DNA of 64,000 nucleotides from VRUE01 sp036266075 (lineage in GTDB: Bacteria; Actinomycetota; Thermoleophilia; Solirubrobacterales; 70-9): contig DATANV010000033.1 of the NCBI GenBank assembly GCA_036266075.1, positions 87,297-151,296 of the forward strand, given 5' to 3'. Made by a program: the position numbers and the translations under genes. This document shows, piece after piece, positions 34,597 through 42,766 of this stretch. Under the pieces are notes generated by a model that did not search any database, was not told where the DNA came from, and saw nothing but the letters and a program-made list of their open reading frames with translations. Position 1 is the first letter of the stretch. Each line of letters begins with the position of its first letter.

Positions 34597-36236
34597 GGCA
34601 GGACTTCCCCGTGTCGCCACTCCAGCCGCGAGCCGGCGAGGCCGAGCAGGAGGGCGGCGGCGGCGATCGCGATCGCCAGCCAGGGGGCGCCGCCATCCTT
34701 GGCCCCGGCGCCGTGGAGACCGGGAGCGCCGAACGCGAGGGACCCCTGTCTCGGGCTGCCGGCACTCGCGCCGACGAGGGTGCCGCTGACTTCGCGGCCT
34801 CGCCCTTCACCCACGCTGCCAGACGGGAGCGCCGGCTCACCGCCGGCGCCGCGCTCGGCCGAGCCGACTGCGACTGCCGCCGCGGTCGTCGAGGCCGACG
34901 CTCTGCCGCCCGTCGCAGCGCCGGTGGTGGCGGTTCCGTCGCCGCTGCCGGCTGATGCGTGCCGGGGTTCGGAGGCGAGGGTGGCGGTGGGCTGCTCGGC
35001 GTTCTCACCGCGCCGCGTCTTGCTGTGGTCGACGGCGTGCCTGCCCGGCCCGGTCTGCCTGGCGCCGCCCGGCGTCCTGCCCCTGCTCTGGGGTTTCGGT
35101 CGGCTGAAGAGCGGGGCGCCCGTTCCACCCCCGCCGGCGATCACGCCGCCGCCGGCCTGCGCCCCCTCCCCTCCCGGCCCCGGCTGTTCGGGTGCGGGCG
35201 CACGCCGGATTGCCCGCGGCGCGGCGGGGATCGGCCAGGCCTGCCCGGCGAAGGCCGGGGCCACATAGGCGGTCATCCAGACCCCGTAGACGTCGTTGCT
35301 TCTCTTCCAGCGAATATGGCCGTCGGCTTCCTGCAGCGATTCCAGGTAGCCCAGCGGTTCTTCGCTTTCCTCCGCCGCGCCGGTGAGCCAGGTTTCGGGG
35401 TCTTCCCCGACGGACCAGATCGCCTGCACCGCCCAGGCGGTCGAGGCGACGTTCGACTCCTCTTCGCCGGGGAGCTCGGGAAACCCGCCGTCGGGTCGCT
35501 GCGCGTGGCGCAGGTAGGCGATCCCGCGCCGTTGCGCGTCCGTATTCGGGCGATCGGCGGCGATCAGCGCTTGGATCGCGGCGCCGGTGAGGTCGACTTC
35601 GGGCCTTCCTCCTTTCACTTCCCACGACCAGCCGCCGCTCTCGTCCTGCTCGCCGATCAGCCAGTCCGCCGCCCGCTGAACCGCCGTCCTGGCCGCGGGC
35701 TCGTCCACCGGCGCGAGGGCGAGGATCGCGAAGACGGTGTCGTTGATTTCGCCTCGCCCGCCCGGCAGGTACGGAAAAGAGCCGTCGGGACGGGCGCGGC
35801 CGAGGATCTCGGCGACCAGGTCGTAGCCGGCGAAACGGTGCGGGTCCGTCCCGGAGGCGTTGACGACCATCAATTCGCGCTCGAACGCCGTCGTCGGAAT
35901 CGCCGCATCGGAATCGCCGCCGCCCAGCTCCTGCCGGAAGTGACCGACGAGGAAGCCATACGCGTCGGCGCCGCCCGGTTGCGCCTGGTCTTGGGGATTG
36001 ATCCCTGCGGCAGCCAGCGCCAGCGCCACCCAGGCGCTGAACCCCTGGCCCGACTCCTGCCCCGCGTCGCCGCCGAACCCCCCGTCGGCGTTCTGCACCT
36101 CCTGCAGATAGCGGATCGTGCTGTCGAGCCGCGCCTGGTTGGCAGGGCTCGGCGCGCCCGTAGCCGGCTGCGCCGCTACCGGCACCAGAGCCACGAGGCC
36201 GATGACGACCGCCGCCGCGCTGCGCCGCCCGATCAC
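34593..36236 (-). CDS. Membrane-anchored alpha/alpha-barrel protein, transcobalamin alpha-domain-like
   Basis: A 547-aa exported protein. Signal peptide ends near PATGAPSP. Residues about 35-340 form an alpha/alpha barrel of the prenyltransferase/squalene-cyclase type with repeated QNADGGFGG, RPDGSFPY, DESGGWSW, RPDGGFPEL and ADGHIRW motifs, the fold of the N-terminal domain of transcobalamin and intrinsic factor. A long Gly/Pro/Ala-rich linker leads to a C-terminal membrane helix (PWLAIAIAAAALLLGLAG). Thus the barrel would be displayed outside and anchored next to the ExbB-like channel. Its GTG overlaps the stop of the DUF4430 gene (GTGA). Enzymatic cyclase function is unlikely because the catalytic DxDD is not seen. 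Confidence 0.75.
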   Translation of the reverse strand: MIGRRSAAAVVIGLVALVPVAAQPATGAPSPANQARLDSTIRYLQEVQNADGGFGGDAGQESGQGFSAWVALALAAAGINPQDQAQPGGADAYGFLVGHFRQELGGGDSDAAIPTTAFERELMVVNASGTDPHRFAGYDLVAEILGRARPDGSFPYLPGGRGEINDTVFAILALAPVDEPAARTAVQRAADWLIGEQDESGGWSWEVKGGRPEVDLTGAAIQALIAADRPNTDAQRRGIAYLRHAQRPDGGFPELPGEEESNVASTAWAVQAIWSVGEDPETWLTGAAEESEEPLGYLESLQEADGHIRWKRSNDVYGVWMTAYVAPAFAGQAWPIPAAPRAIRRAPAPEQPGPGGEGAQAGGGVIAGGGGTGAPLFSRPKPQSRGRTPGGARQTGPGRHAVDHSKTRRGENAEQPTATLASEPRHASAGSGDGTATTGAATGGRASASTTAAAVAVGSAERGAGGEPALPSGSVGEGRGREVSGTLVGASAGSPRQGSLAFGAPGLHGAGAKDGGAPWLAIAIAAAALLLGLAGSRLEWRHGEVLP

Positions 36237-37567
36237 CCGTCCGGCCCCGGCACAGCGACCCTGCCGAGCGCGACCGTCGAGCTGCGGCCGATCGCGTCGA
36301 CGACGGTGAACCGCAGGCGGTAGGCGGCTCCACCAGGCAGTCGCAATAGGGCGGAGGTCCCGCCCGTGCCCCTCGCCCGGACGACGTAGGGAGCGCCTTT
36401 TCGACCCAGCGTCCTGGAGGAGATCGTCCAGCCGCCGATCCCAACGCCGGGGTCGAGGACCCGCCAGCTGACGCCGAGCAGACCGCGGCCGAGGCGGCGG
36501 CGATCGAGGCGCGGCGCCTCCAGGCGGACCTGGCCGCCCCCTGGCGCGAGAGAGGGCATGAAGGGCGTCGCCGCGCTCATGCCACCGCCACCAGGGCCCG
36601 GCCCCTCCGGCTGGGGCGCTTCGCCTCCCGTTTCGGGCTCGGGTTCTTCCTCACCACCGCCGCTCGGGGGCGGAGTTCGCACCTGGTCTTCGGCCGGCAG
36701 GGCGCCGCAGTCGGTCGCCGGCGGCGCCGGCACGCACACGTCGAGGCGGTTCGAGCGAACCGCGCTTTCGCCGCCCCCCGAACCGGTCACGGTGGCCTTG
36801 ATCCGGTGCCAGCCGGGCTCCGCGAAGACGATCTCGGCCGTGCCGTCAGCCCCGGTCACGACCGTCGCCGCGCTCTCGGCTTCGACCCGTTGGAAGCCGC
36901 TTTCGTCGGTCGCCACCGGCGCGACCTCGGCGCCCTCGAAGGGGCTGGCACCCGTCCGCTGCGGCGCAGCCGGCGGGTCGTTCTCGGCGGCGTCCTCGTA
37001 AGCGTCGACCTCCACCTCGAACGGCTGACCCAGCTCAGCGACGGCGGTCAGCGGGCGGGCTCCGGCCGAGTAGCTAGCCGGGAAGAGGGCCAGCAACGGA
37101 CGGGTCTTGAAGGCGTCGTAGACCCAGAGGATCTCGTCGCCGCCGTCCAGCTCGTACTGGCAGCCGCCGACGTCGGTGAAGACGTTGTTGACGAGGAGGC
37201 CCCAGTACTCGCCTTTCGCCTCGTCCTGCCCGTCGGGGCCCCAGCGCTCGATGAAGTAGTCGTCGAACCCCGGGTACCACTGGCCGTCGAAATCCTCGCC
37301 GAGGATGCTCATCGCGTCGACGGAGGCCGCCGTCGGCGTCGGGCCCGGCAGCGGGTTGGCGCCGTTGTTGAGGCCGTCGCAACCGTGCGGCGCGCTGTCC
37401 GAGGAAGCTTCGACAGCGTGTCCTGCGGTAAGGATCGGGCCCTCGAAGAGCGTTTCTTCGCGGCCCTCGATCCGCACATTGACCTCTGCCGGTGCGGCCT
37501 GCGCCACCGGCGCGGCGAGGGTGACGATTGAGAAAGCGACGGTGAGCGTCGCGACGATCTTGCGCAT
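36233..37567 (-). CDS. Secreted DUF4430 protein, transcobalamin beta-domain-like
   Basis: A 444-aa exported protein, first gene of the operon below a cobalamin riboswitch. Signal peptide MRKIVATLTVAFSIVTLAAPVAQA. Residues about 27-160 fit DUF4430, the C-terminal cobalamin-contacting domain of transcobalamin/intrinsic factor: VNVRIEGREETLFEG, SVDAMSILGED, GEYWGLLVNNVFTDVGGCQYELDGGDEILWVYD. An Ig-like domain follows (GADGTAEIVFAEPGWHRIKATV), then a Pro/Glu-rich linker and a beta-rich C-terminal domain (YRLRFTVVDAIGRSSTVALG). Overlaps the next gene (GTGA). Probable role: binding of cobalamin or a corrinoid outside the membrane, by inference from fold and regulation. Confidence 0.78.
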   Translation of the reverse strand: MRKIVATLTVAFSIVTLAAPVAQAAPAEVNVRIEGREETLFEGPILTAGHAVEASSDSAPHGCDGLNNGANPLPGPTPTAASVDAMSILGEDFDGQWYPGFDDYFIERWGPDGQDEAKGEYWGLLVNNVFTDVGGCQYELDGGDEILWVYDAFKTRPLLALFPASYSAGARPLTAVAELGQPFEVEVDAYEDAAENDPPAAPQRTGASPFEGAEVAPVATDESGFQRVEAESAATVVTGADGTAEIVFAEPGWHRIKATVTGSGGGESAVRSNRLDVCVPAPPATDCGALPAEDQVRTPPPSGGGEEEPEPETGGEAPQPEGPGPGGGGMSAATPFMPSLAPGGGQVRLEAPRLDRRRLGRGLLGVSWRVLDPGVGIGGWTISSRTLGRKGAPYVVRARGTGGTSALLRLPGGAAYRLRFTVVDAIGRSSTVALGRVAVPGPDG

Positions 37568-37611
37568 CTGCCTCTTGCCCCTTTCCGCGAGGGCGATCGA
37601 CGTTTGCGGAT

Positions 37612-37762
37612 CGGAGGGAGGTCTCCTGGCTTCCGAGCTCCCGTCGCGCCTTCCCGGCCAGATGGCCAGTGGCTGCCGCGTGGCGTGCGGCGGGCTTCTG
37701 CTCGGTCACAGTGGCGGGCCCGCGCCGGACTTTCACCGGCTTCCCCGTCCACCGATCCTCGT
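37612..37762 (-). ncRNA. Cobalamin riboswitch 1 (minus strand)
   Basis: Read on the minus strand: GGGGAAGCCGGTGAAAGTCC, then CGCGGGCCCGCCACTGTGACC (split after 20: final C) and near the 3' end GGAAGCCAGGAGACCT, the core boxes of AdoCbl riboswitches. It lies 45 nt upstream of the DUF4430 gene start. Downstream CCTCCCTCC can pair with the GGAAAGGGG before the ATG, so control of ribosome access is plausible; high B12 should switch the operon off. Confidence 0.92.
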
Positions 37763-37808
37763 ATTCGGCGCCAGTCTAGCCGCTGGCCGAGGCGTCGCCG
37801 CGCACCAG

Positions 37809-37848
37809 GGAGGCCGATCCCGCGCATCGATGCGCGGGATCGGCCTCC
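37809..37848. terminator. Perfect 40-nt palindrome
   Basis: A perfect palindrome with centre CGCATCGATGCG and outer GGAGGCC/GGCCTCC. It lies 19 nt after the stop of the 463-aa transcobalamin-like gene (minus strand) and 46 nt before the next riboswitch, so it most likely terminates that transcript and isolates the two riboswitch units. Confidence 0.75.
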
Positions 37849-37867
37849 GCTTCACAGCAACTGACGC

Positions 37868-39259
37868 TTATTCGTACTCCAGGTAGATCGTGTCGCCGAC
37901 GTGTATTTCGGTGTTGCGTTTGGCCTGTTTCTTGGTGCCGCCGTCGATCGTCACGTTCCATTTTTCGGCCGGCACGGCCGGGTAACCGTTGACCTGGGTG
38001 ATCGCCCCTTCGCCGCTCGCCGGCAGGTAGCCGGTCACGCAGGACGCAGGCGTGGTGCCTTTGACCGCGGCGTCGAGCACCGTCGCCAGGGTCGTCGTCG
38101 TCGCTTTCGGCGCCAGGGACACGGAGCAAACCTTCAGCGGAGAGCTCCCGTCATCGACGATCAGCGCCAGGGTCGCGGTTTCGGATTCGCCGGTAGCGAA
38201 TTCGGTGACGCCCTTCCACTGCGGCCCGCTCGCGGGCGTCGGCGGGGTCGCGGTGAACCCACCGCTGCCCAGGGCGCGGACCGCATCCTGGCTGGCGTAC
38301 TCGTCGGCCGTGCTGCCCGAGGTCCCGTACCTGAACCCGCCGCCGCTCACCTGCTGGGAGATGAGGAAGTTGAGCGGCGTGTTTTTTTTCGGCGCCGAGC
38401 CGGTGAATTCAGCGGCCTGAGGATCGAGCCCGCAGGCTTTCAGCCCCTGCACCGCCCAGGCGGTGGTGTCGGTGTTGACCCCGAAGGCCGATTCGAACGC
38501 CCCGCTTGCTTTGACGAGCTTCGCGGCAAGGTAGTTCTTCGAGTTGACGATCGCTTCGTTCGTGTTCGCCACCCCCGCCGTGCAGAGCGCCGCCATCGCG
38601 GCCCCGGTCATGTCCGGTTCGGAGGCTTTTTTCAGCGCCGCTTCGTTGCCGGCGGCTTTTTCCCAGGTCCAGCCGCCGTCGGTGTGCTGGTTGGCTTTCA
38701 CCGCAGCGATCGCCAGGTCGAGCACCGCCTGCGGCACGCGCTGCGCGCCCCCGGTCGTCTTCGAGTCTGCCAGCGCCAGCAACCCGAAGACGGTCGCATT
38801 GAACGTCGAGCCGAAGTAGCCGGGGCTTTCGCTCTGGTAGTAGGAGGCGACTTTGGCGATCAGGTTCTGCCGTTTCGAGACGCGAGCCGGATCGATGCCA
38901 GCGGCGTAGGAGATCAGCGCCGCCCGCTCGAAGTCGGTCGCCGCGGCTTCTCCTCCAGGCCAGCCCACCGCGCCGACTTCTTTTTCGTACCAGCTGCGCG
39001 CGTCGGTGCCTTCTTTGCCGCCTTTGTTGACGTCGGCCGCGGCGACTTTCGCCGCCGCGAAGGCGGTCAGCGACCAATCGCCGCCGAAGCCTGAGATGGC
39101 GCCGGTTTCTTTGTTCTGCAGGCCTTTGAAATAGGTGACGCCGCCACTGAGCGAGGCGGCGATTTCTTCAGGCGTGGCGGTGGCCGACGCCGCAACCGGC
39201 AGCAGCAGCGCACCGATCGCCACGACGAGCGGCGCGAGCCGCAGGGTGAGTTGACGCAT
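37868..39259 (-). CDS. Secreted transcobalamin-like protein (alpha/alpha barrel + DUF4430-like)
   Basis: A 463-aa exported protein with the two-domain order of vertebrate transcobalamin/intrinsic factor. Signal peptide ends near VAASATA. Residues about 30-340: alpha/alpha barrel with GFGGDWSLTAFAAAKVAAADV, HTDGGWTWEKAAG, NTDTTAWAVQGLKACGLDPQ and GGGFRYG repeats. Residues about 360-463: DUF4430-like, KVCSVSLAPKATTTTLATVLDAAV, ITQVNGYPAVPAEKWNVTIDGG, HVGDTIYLEYE. It is homologous end to end with the 528-aa protein at 39756. The ATG follows AAGGAG at 7 nt and the leader contains a riboswitch (39371-39481). Codons such as AAA, GAA and TTT are more frequent than in neighbours. Confidence 0.82.
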   Translation of the reverse strand: MRQLTLRLAPLVVAIGALLLPVAASATATPEEIAASLSGGVTYFKGLQNKETGAISGFGGDWSLTAFAAAKVAAADVNKGGKEGTDARSWYEKEVGAVGWPGGEAAATDFERAALISYAAGIDPARVSKRQNLIAKVASYYQSESPGYFGSTFNATVFGLLALADSKTTGGAQRVPQAVLDLAIAAVKANQHTDGGWTWEKAAGNEAALKKASEPDMTGAAMAALCTAGVANTNEAIVNSKNYLAAKLVKASGAFESAFGVNTDTTAWAVQGLKACGLDPQAAEFTGSAPKKNTPLNFLISQQVSGGGFRYGTSGSTADEYASQDAVRALGSGGFTATPPTPASGPQWKGVTEFATGESETATLALIVDDGSSPLKVCSVSLAPKATTTTLATVLDAAVKGTTPASCVTGYLPASGEGAITQVNGYPAVPAEKWNVTIDGGTKKQAKRNTEIHVGDTIYLEYE

Positions 39260-39280
39260 CGAGTGGATCTCCTTCTGGTT

Positions 39281-39304
39281 GGGGACGGTGCTTTCCCCGT
39301 CCCC
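39281..39304 (-). promoter_or_regulatory. Stem-loop of the riboswitch expression platform
   Basis: GGGGACGG (39281-39288) and CCGTCCCC (39297-39304) form an 8-bp GC stem between the riboswitch aptamer and the AAGGAG of the 463-aa gene. It lies just upstream of the ribosome-binding site and may be part of the switching structure or an attenuator. Confidence 0.5.
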
Positions 39305-39370
39305 ATGCCCTGAAGAGCCGAGGGGGTGAAGGCCGCCGTCCGTTCGCGAGAACAGGGGTCCTTATGTGTG

Positions 39371-39481
39371 CGTCAAGCGGTGAGTATTCGGACTCGGACC
39401 CGCGGCCCAACATCGCCACCGCGGTCCACACCGTTGCGCGTCAGTCCCGGATTCGCACCGGGTTCCCTCGAGCGCTTGACG
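39371..39481 (-). ncRNA. Cobalamin riboswitch 2 (minus strand, short variant)
   Basis: Read on the minus strand: closing stem CGTCAAGCG with CGCTTGACG (39473-39481 and 39371-39379), then GGGAACCCGGTGCGAATCC, GGGACTGACGCGCAACGGT (the ACTG/GCAACGGT box of cobalamin riboswitches) and CCGAGTCCGAATACTCACCG near the 3' end. The perfect P1 and the two core boxes make the call solid; the 3' box differs from the GCCAGGAGACCT of the other two. It precedes the 463-aa transcobalamin-like gene. Confidence 0.82.
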
Positions 39482-39559
39482 TACTTCACCCTATTGCCGC
39501 AGTCGGCGTCAATTGCCGAGCCTGGCCGATCGTCCTATATGCTCGCCGCCCAAATTCAC

Positions 39560-39725
39560 AGTCCACGGATCGGTGGACGGGGAAGCCGGTGCAAGTCCGG
39601 CGCGGGCCCGCCACTGTGACCGAGCAGACGCCCGCCGCACGTCGTACGCGGCAGCCACTGGCCCAGAGAGGGCTGGGAAGGCGCGACGGGAGGCTCGGAA
39701 GCCAGGAGACCTCCCTCCGATCCCT
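39560..39725 (+). ncRNA. Cobalamin riboswitch 3 (plus strand)
   Basis: Plus strand: GGGGAAGCCGGTGCAAGTCC, GGGCCCGCCACTGTGACCG and GGAAGCCAGGAGACCTCC mark an AdoCbl riboswitch. The sequence is very close to riboswitch 1 (37612-37762) in the opposite orientation, including the CCTCCCTCCGATCC tail and the GGAAAGGGG ribosome-binding region, so the two arose by duplication. Controls the 528-aa transcobalamin-like gene 30 nt downstream. Confidence 0.92.
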
Positions 39726-39755
39726 CCACCAAGCCCTCGAGGAAAGGGGTCAAGG

Positions 39756-41342
39756 ATGCGAGCAGTCCCCACCCGTCGTTTGGCCGCGCTCTGCGCCGCC
39801 GCAGCCCTGTCGCTGGCAATGCCGACCGCCGCGGCGATGGCGACTTCGACCCAGGAACAAGTCGACGCCGCGATCGGCAGCGCGGTGGAATACGTCCGCG
39901 GCCAGCAGGACCCGGCCACCGGCGAACCGTTCGGCTACGAACACGGCTCCTTCAGCAGCGACTGGGTCGCGACGTCGCTGGCCGCCGCAGGCGTCAACGC
40001 GGCCGACGTCCGAACCACCGGCAACCCCAGCCTGCAGGACTTCCTGCTGGCCGACTATGGCTCGAGCTTCTGGACCGGTCCACCGATAACCGCGGTCACC
40101 AACTACGAGCGCACGACCCTCGTCGCCCACGCCGCCGGCTTGGACCCAGCCCGGATCTCGGCCGACTCGAACCTGCCGGCGCAGATCGCCGCGCGCTGGA
40201 ACCCAACCGCCGGCAGCTTCGGCGAACCGAGCGTGACCAGCACCGCCTTTGGGATCCTGGCGCTGAGGACCACGCCGCTGCCGGCCTGGGCCCTCTCCCC
40301 CGCCGTGGCCTACCTCCGCCGCAACCAGCACGACGACGGGGGCTGGTCCTTCGCCGCTGCCCCAACCCCGGCCGCCAAGGCAGAACCGAGCGAACCGGAC
40401 ACCACTGGCGCGACGATCGCCGCGCTCTGCGAAGCCGGCGTTCCGGCCTACGACCCGCAGGTCGCCGCCGCACTCGAACACCTGCAGAGCCTGCTCGTCG
40501 AAGCGACCGGCGCGATTCACTACGAATTCGGCGACAACTCCGACGTCAACGCCTGGGTCGTGAGCGGCCTCACCGCCTGCGGCATCGACGCTCAGTCGGC
40601 CGCCTGGACGACGACGGCCGGCAAGACGCCGATCGACTTCCTGCTCTCCCTGCAGGTCCAGGCTGGCTCCGAAGCGGGGGGCTTCGGGTACTCGGACACC
40701 AGCGAAGCAAACCTCTACTCGACCCAGGACGCATTGCGGGCGATCGCCGGCGGCGTCTTCACCGCCTCGCCGCCGCCCCGCGAGGACCCCTCGCTTCCCA
40801 GCACGCACTCGGCGCCTGAGGTGGCGACCGGAACCCCGGTGCCGCACATGCTGGCGATCGAGCTGGCTCCCGGCAACGTGCGGATCTGCAAGGTGACGGC
40901 GGCCGCCGAGGCGCCGCTGGCGCAGGTCCTGGACGCGGCCAAGGCCGGCGCCATCCCCAGCGGCTGCGTGACCTCGCTGGAGGTTGCGAACGGACGAATC
41001 GTGATGATCGACGGAGTCGCCCCGCGCAACCAGGACGAAGCCTGGCTGGCGCGGCTCGACCGCGGCAGCGAGGCAGTCGCCGGCTCCCAGCCGGTCGGGT
41101 TCGGCGAGGCGATCGCGCTGCGTCTCGGCGCCAGGCCTCCCGCCGGCGCGCCGCCAGTCGATCCGGTCGGGCCGCCAGCTGGGCCCGCCGGAGCCCCCGG
41201 GCCCGCCGGTCCCCAGGGACCGGCGGGAAGGCGCGGGCCGAAGGGCAGGCCCGGGCGCAACGCCCACATCGGCTGCCGGGTTCGCCACCGGCGAGCCGGC
41301 AAGAGCAAGGTGCGCTGCAAAGTCGGCAGAGCGCGCGGCTGA
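39756..41342 (+). CDS. Secreted transcobalamin-like protein with collagen-like tail
   Basis: A 528-aa exported protein paralogous to the 463-aa protein at 37868. Signal peptide MRAVPTRRLAALCAAAALSL ... AAAMA. Barrel region (about 30-360): YEHGSFSSDWVATSLAAAGVNAADV, QHDDGGWSFAAAP, NSDVNAWVVSGLTACGIDAQ, GGFGYSDTSEANLYSTQDALRAIAGG. C-terminal DUF4430-like part: VRICKVTAAAEAPLAQVLDA, IVMIDGVAPRNQDEAWLARLDRGSE, FGEAIALRLG. It ends with about ten G-x-y collagen-like triplets and a basic, cysteine-containing tail that could bind the cell wall. ATG chosen because GGAAAGGGG lies upstream and the riboswitch ends just before it. Confidence 0.8.
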   Translation: MRAVPTRRLAALCAAAALSLAMPTAAAMATSTQEQVDAAIGSAVEYVRGQQDPATGEPFGYEHGSFSSDWVATSLAAAGVNAADVRTTGNPSLQDFLLADYGSSFWTGPPITAVTNYERTTLVAHAAGLDPARISADSNLPAQIAARWNPTAGSFGEPSVTSTAFGILALRTTPLPAWALSPAVAYLRRNQHDDGGWSFAAAPTPAAKAEPSEPDTTGATIAALCEAGVPAYDPQVAAALEHLQSLLVEATGAIHYEFGDNSDVNAWVVSGLTACGIDAQSAAWTTTAGKTPIDFLLSLQVQAGSEAGGFGYSDTSEANLYSTQDALRAIAGGVFTASPPPREDPSLPSTHSAPEVATGTPVPHMLAIELAPGNVRICKVTAAAEAPLAQVLDAAKAGAIPSGCVTSLEVANGRIVMIDGVAPRNQDEAWLARLDRGSEAVAGSQPVGFGEAIALRLGARPPAGAPPVDPVGPPAGPAGAPGPAGPQGPAGRRGPKGRPGRNAHIGCRVRHRRAGKSKVRCKVGRARG

Positions 41343-41382
41343 ATACGCTCTGCCGACAACGATCCCGATGGAGGCAGCGACT

Positions 41383-42696
41383 GTGACCGATCAGCTCTGG
41401 GGTGGCGAGACCACCAAGGCCGTCGACAACTTCCCCGTCTCGGGCGAGCGCGTCCCGGTGCCGGTGGTCCGCTGGCTCGGCCGACTGAAGGCCGCCGCGG
41501 CGCGGGTCAACGGCGAGCTGGGGGAACTCGACGCCGATCTCGCGGCGTCGATCGCCGACGCTGGCGACGCGGTCGCTGCCGGCGAACACGACGACCAGTT
41601 CCCGATCGACGTCTTCCAGACCGGCTCCGGCACCTCCTCGAACATGAACGCCAACGAGGTGATCGCCAACCTGGCTGGCGACGGCGCCCATCCCAACGAC
41701 CACGTCAACATGGGCCAGTCCTCCAATGACGTCTTCCCGTCGGCCGTCCACCTGGCGGCGCTCGACGAGACGACGCACGACCTGCTGCCCGCGATGGAGG
41801 CGCTGCAGGAGGCGCTCGCTGCTAAGGCCGAGCGCTTCGCCGACGTCGTCAAGGCCGGCCGCACCCACCTGATGGACGCCGTGCCGGTGACCCTCGGGCA
41901 GGAGTTCGGGGGCTATGCGGCACAGGTCCGGCTCGGCATCCAGCGAGTAGAGGGGACGCTGCGGCGGGTCGGTCAGGTCCCGCTTGGCGGCACCGCAACC
42001 GGCACCGGGCTCAACACCCACCCGGAGTTCGCGGCGAAGGTGCGCGAGAAGCTCGCCGCCGACACCGGCCTGGCGGTCTCCGAGCCGCTCGACCCGTTCG
42101 AGGCGCAGGGCAACCGCGACGCGCTGGTCGAGCTGTCGGGGGCGCTCAAGGTCTACGCGGTCTCGCTCAACAAGGTCGCCAACGACCTGGCGCTGATGGG
42201 CTCCGGGCCGCGCGCCGGCCTCGCCGAGCTGCGCCTGCCCGAGCTGCAGAAGGGATCGTCGATCATGCCCGGCAAGGTAAACCCGGTGATCCCGGAGGTG
42301 GTGATCCAGGTCGCCGCCCAGGTGATCGGCAACGACGCGGCGATCGCCATGGCCGGCAGCCAGGGCCAGTTCGAGCTCAACGTGCGGGTGCCGCTGATGG
42401 CCCGCAATCTGCTCGACTCGATCAAGCTGCTCGCCTCGGCCTCGCGCCTCCTAAACGAGAAATGCGTCGTTGGCCTCGAGGCCAACGAGGAGATGACCGA
42501 GCGCCACGCCGAGGCGACCCTGGCGACCGCCACCGCCCTCAACCCCCACATCGGCTACGACCGCGCCGCCGACATCGTCAAGGCGGCGGCCGAGTCCGGC
42601 CGCTCACTGCGCGAGGTCGCCCTCGAGCAGGGCGTCGAGCCTGCCGTCCTCGAGCAGGCGCTCGACCACCGCCGTATGGCCCGCCCGCACGAGTAG
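41383..42696 (+). CDS. fumC: Fumarate hydratase class II
   Basis: Fumarase C (437 aa), TCA-cycle hydration of fumarate to L-malate. Family motifs: TGSGTSSNMNANEVIAN, GQSSNDVFPSAVHLAAL, GRTHLMDAVPVTLGQEF, GGTATGTGLNTHPEF and the superfamily signature GSSIMPGKVNPVIPE with the catalytic loop. I choose GTG 41383 because GGAGG lies 8 nt upstream and the protein then begins MTDQLWGGETTKA; an ATG 15 nt earlier overlaps that ribosome-binding site. It starts 41 nt after the transcobalamin-like gene on the same strand, so read-through is possible, but its housekeeping role suggests its own promoter. Confidence 0.93.
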   Translation: MTDQLWGGETTKAVDNFPVSGERVPVPVVRWLGRLKAAAARVNGELGELDADLAASIADAGDAVAAGEHDDQFPIDVFQTGSGTSSNMNANEVIANLAGDGAHPNDHVNMGQSSNDVFPSAVHLAALDETTHDLLPAMEALQEALAAKAERFADVVKAGRTHLMDAVPVTLGQEFGGYAAQVRLGIQRVEGTLRRVGQVPLGGTATGTGLNTHPEFAAKVREKLAADTGLAVSEPLDPFEAQGNRDALVELSGALKVYAVSLNKVANDLALMGSGPRAGLAELRLPELQKGSSIMPGKVNPVIPEVVIQVAAQVIGNDAAIAMAGSQGQFELNVRVPLMARNLLDSIKLLASASRLLNEKCVVGLEANEEMTERHAEATLATATALNPHIGYDRAADIVKAAAESGRSLREVALEQGVEPAVLEQALDHRRMARPHE

Positions 42697-42704
42697 ACCG
42701 ACAC

Positions 42705-42750
42705 CGCTGCCGACTTCTACCCCGCTATAGGGGGGTAAAAGTCGGCAGCG
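42705..42750. repeat. Hairpin element family C copy, after fumC
   Basis: Arms CGCTGCCGAC (42705-42714) and GTCGGCAGCG (42741-42750) around an inner TACCCC/GGGGTA stem and the centre GCTATAGGGG. The inner layout ACTTCTACCCCnnTATAGG matches 63728-63771 and, less closely, 45459-45499, with other outer arms. Follows the fumC stop by 8 nt and faces the convergent gene ending at 42767, so it may terminate both. Confidence 0.7.
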
Positions 42751-42766
42751 CTTCAGGTGGCCGCGC

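Noticed and set aside
34593..36236. Terpene or squalene cyclase function for the barrel proteins
   Set aside because: The alpha/alpha barrel resembles cyclases, but the DxDD acid motif is not visible, the proteins are exported, and all three units are under cobalamin riboswitches.
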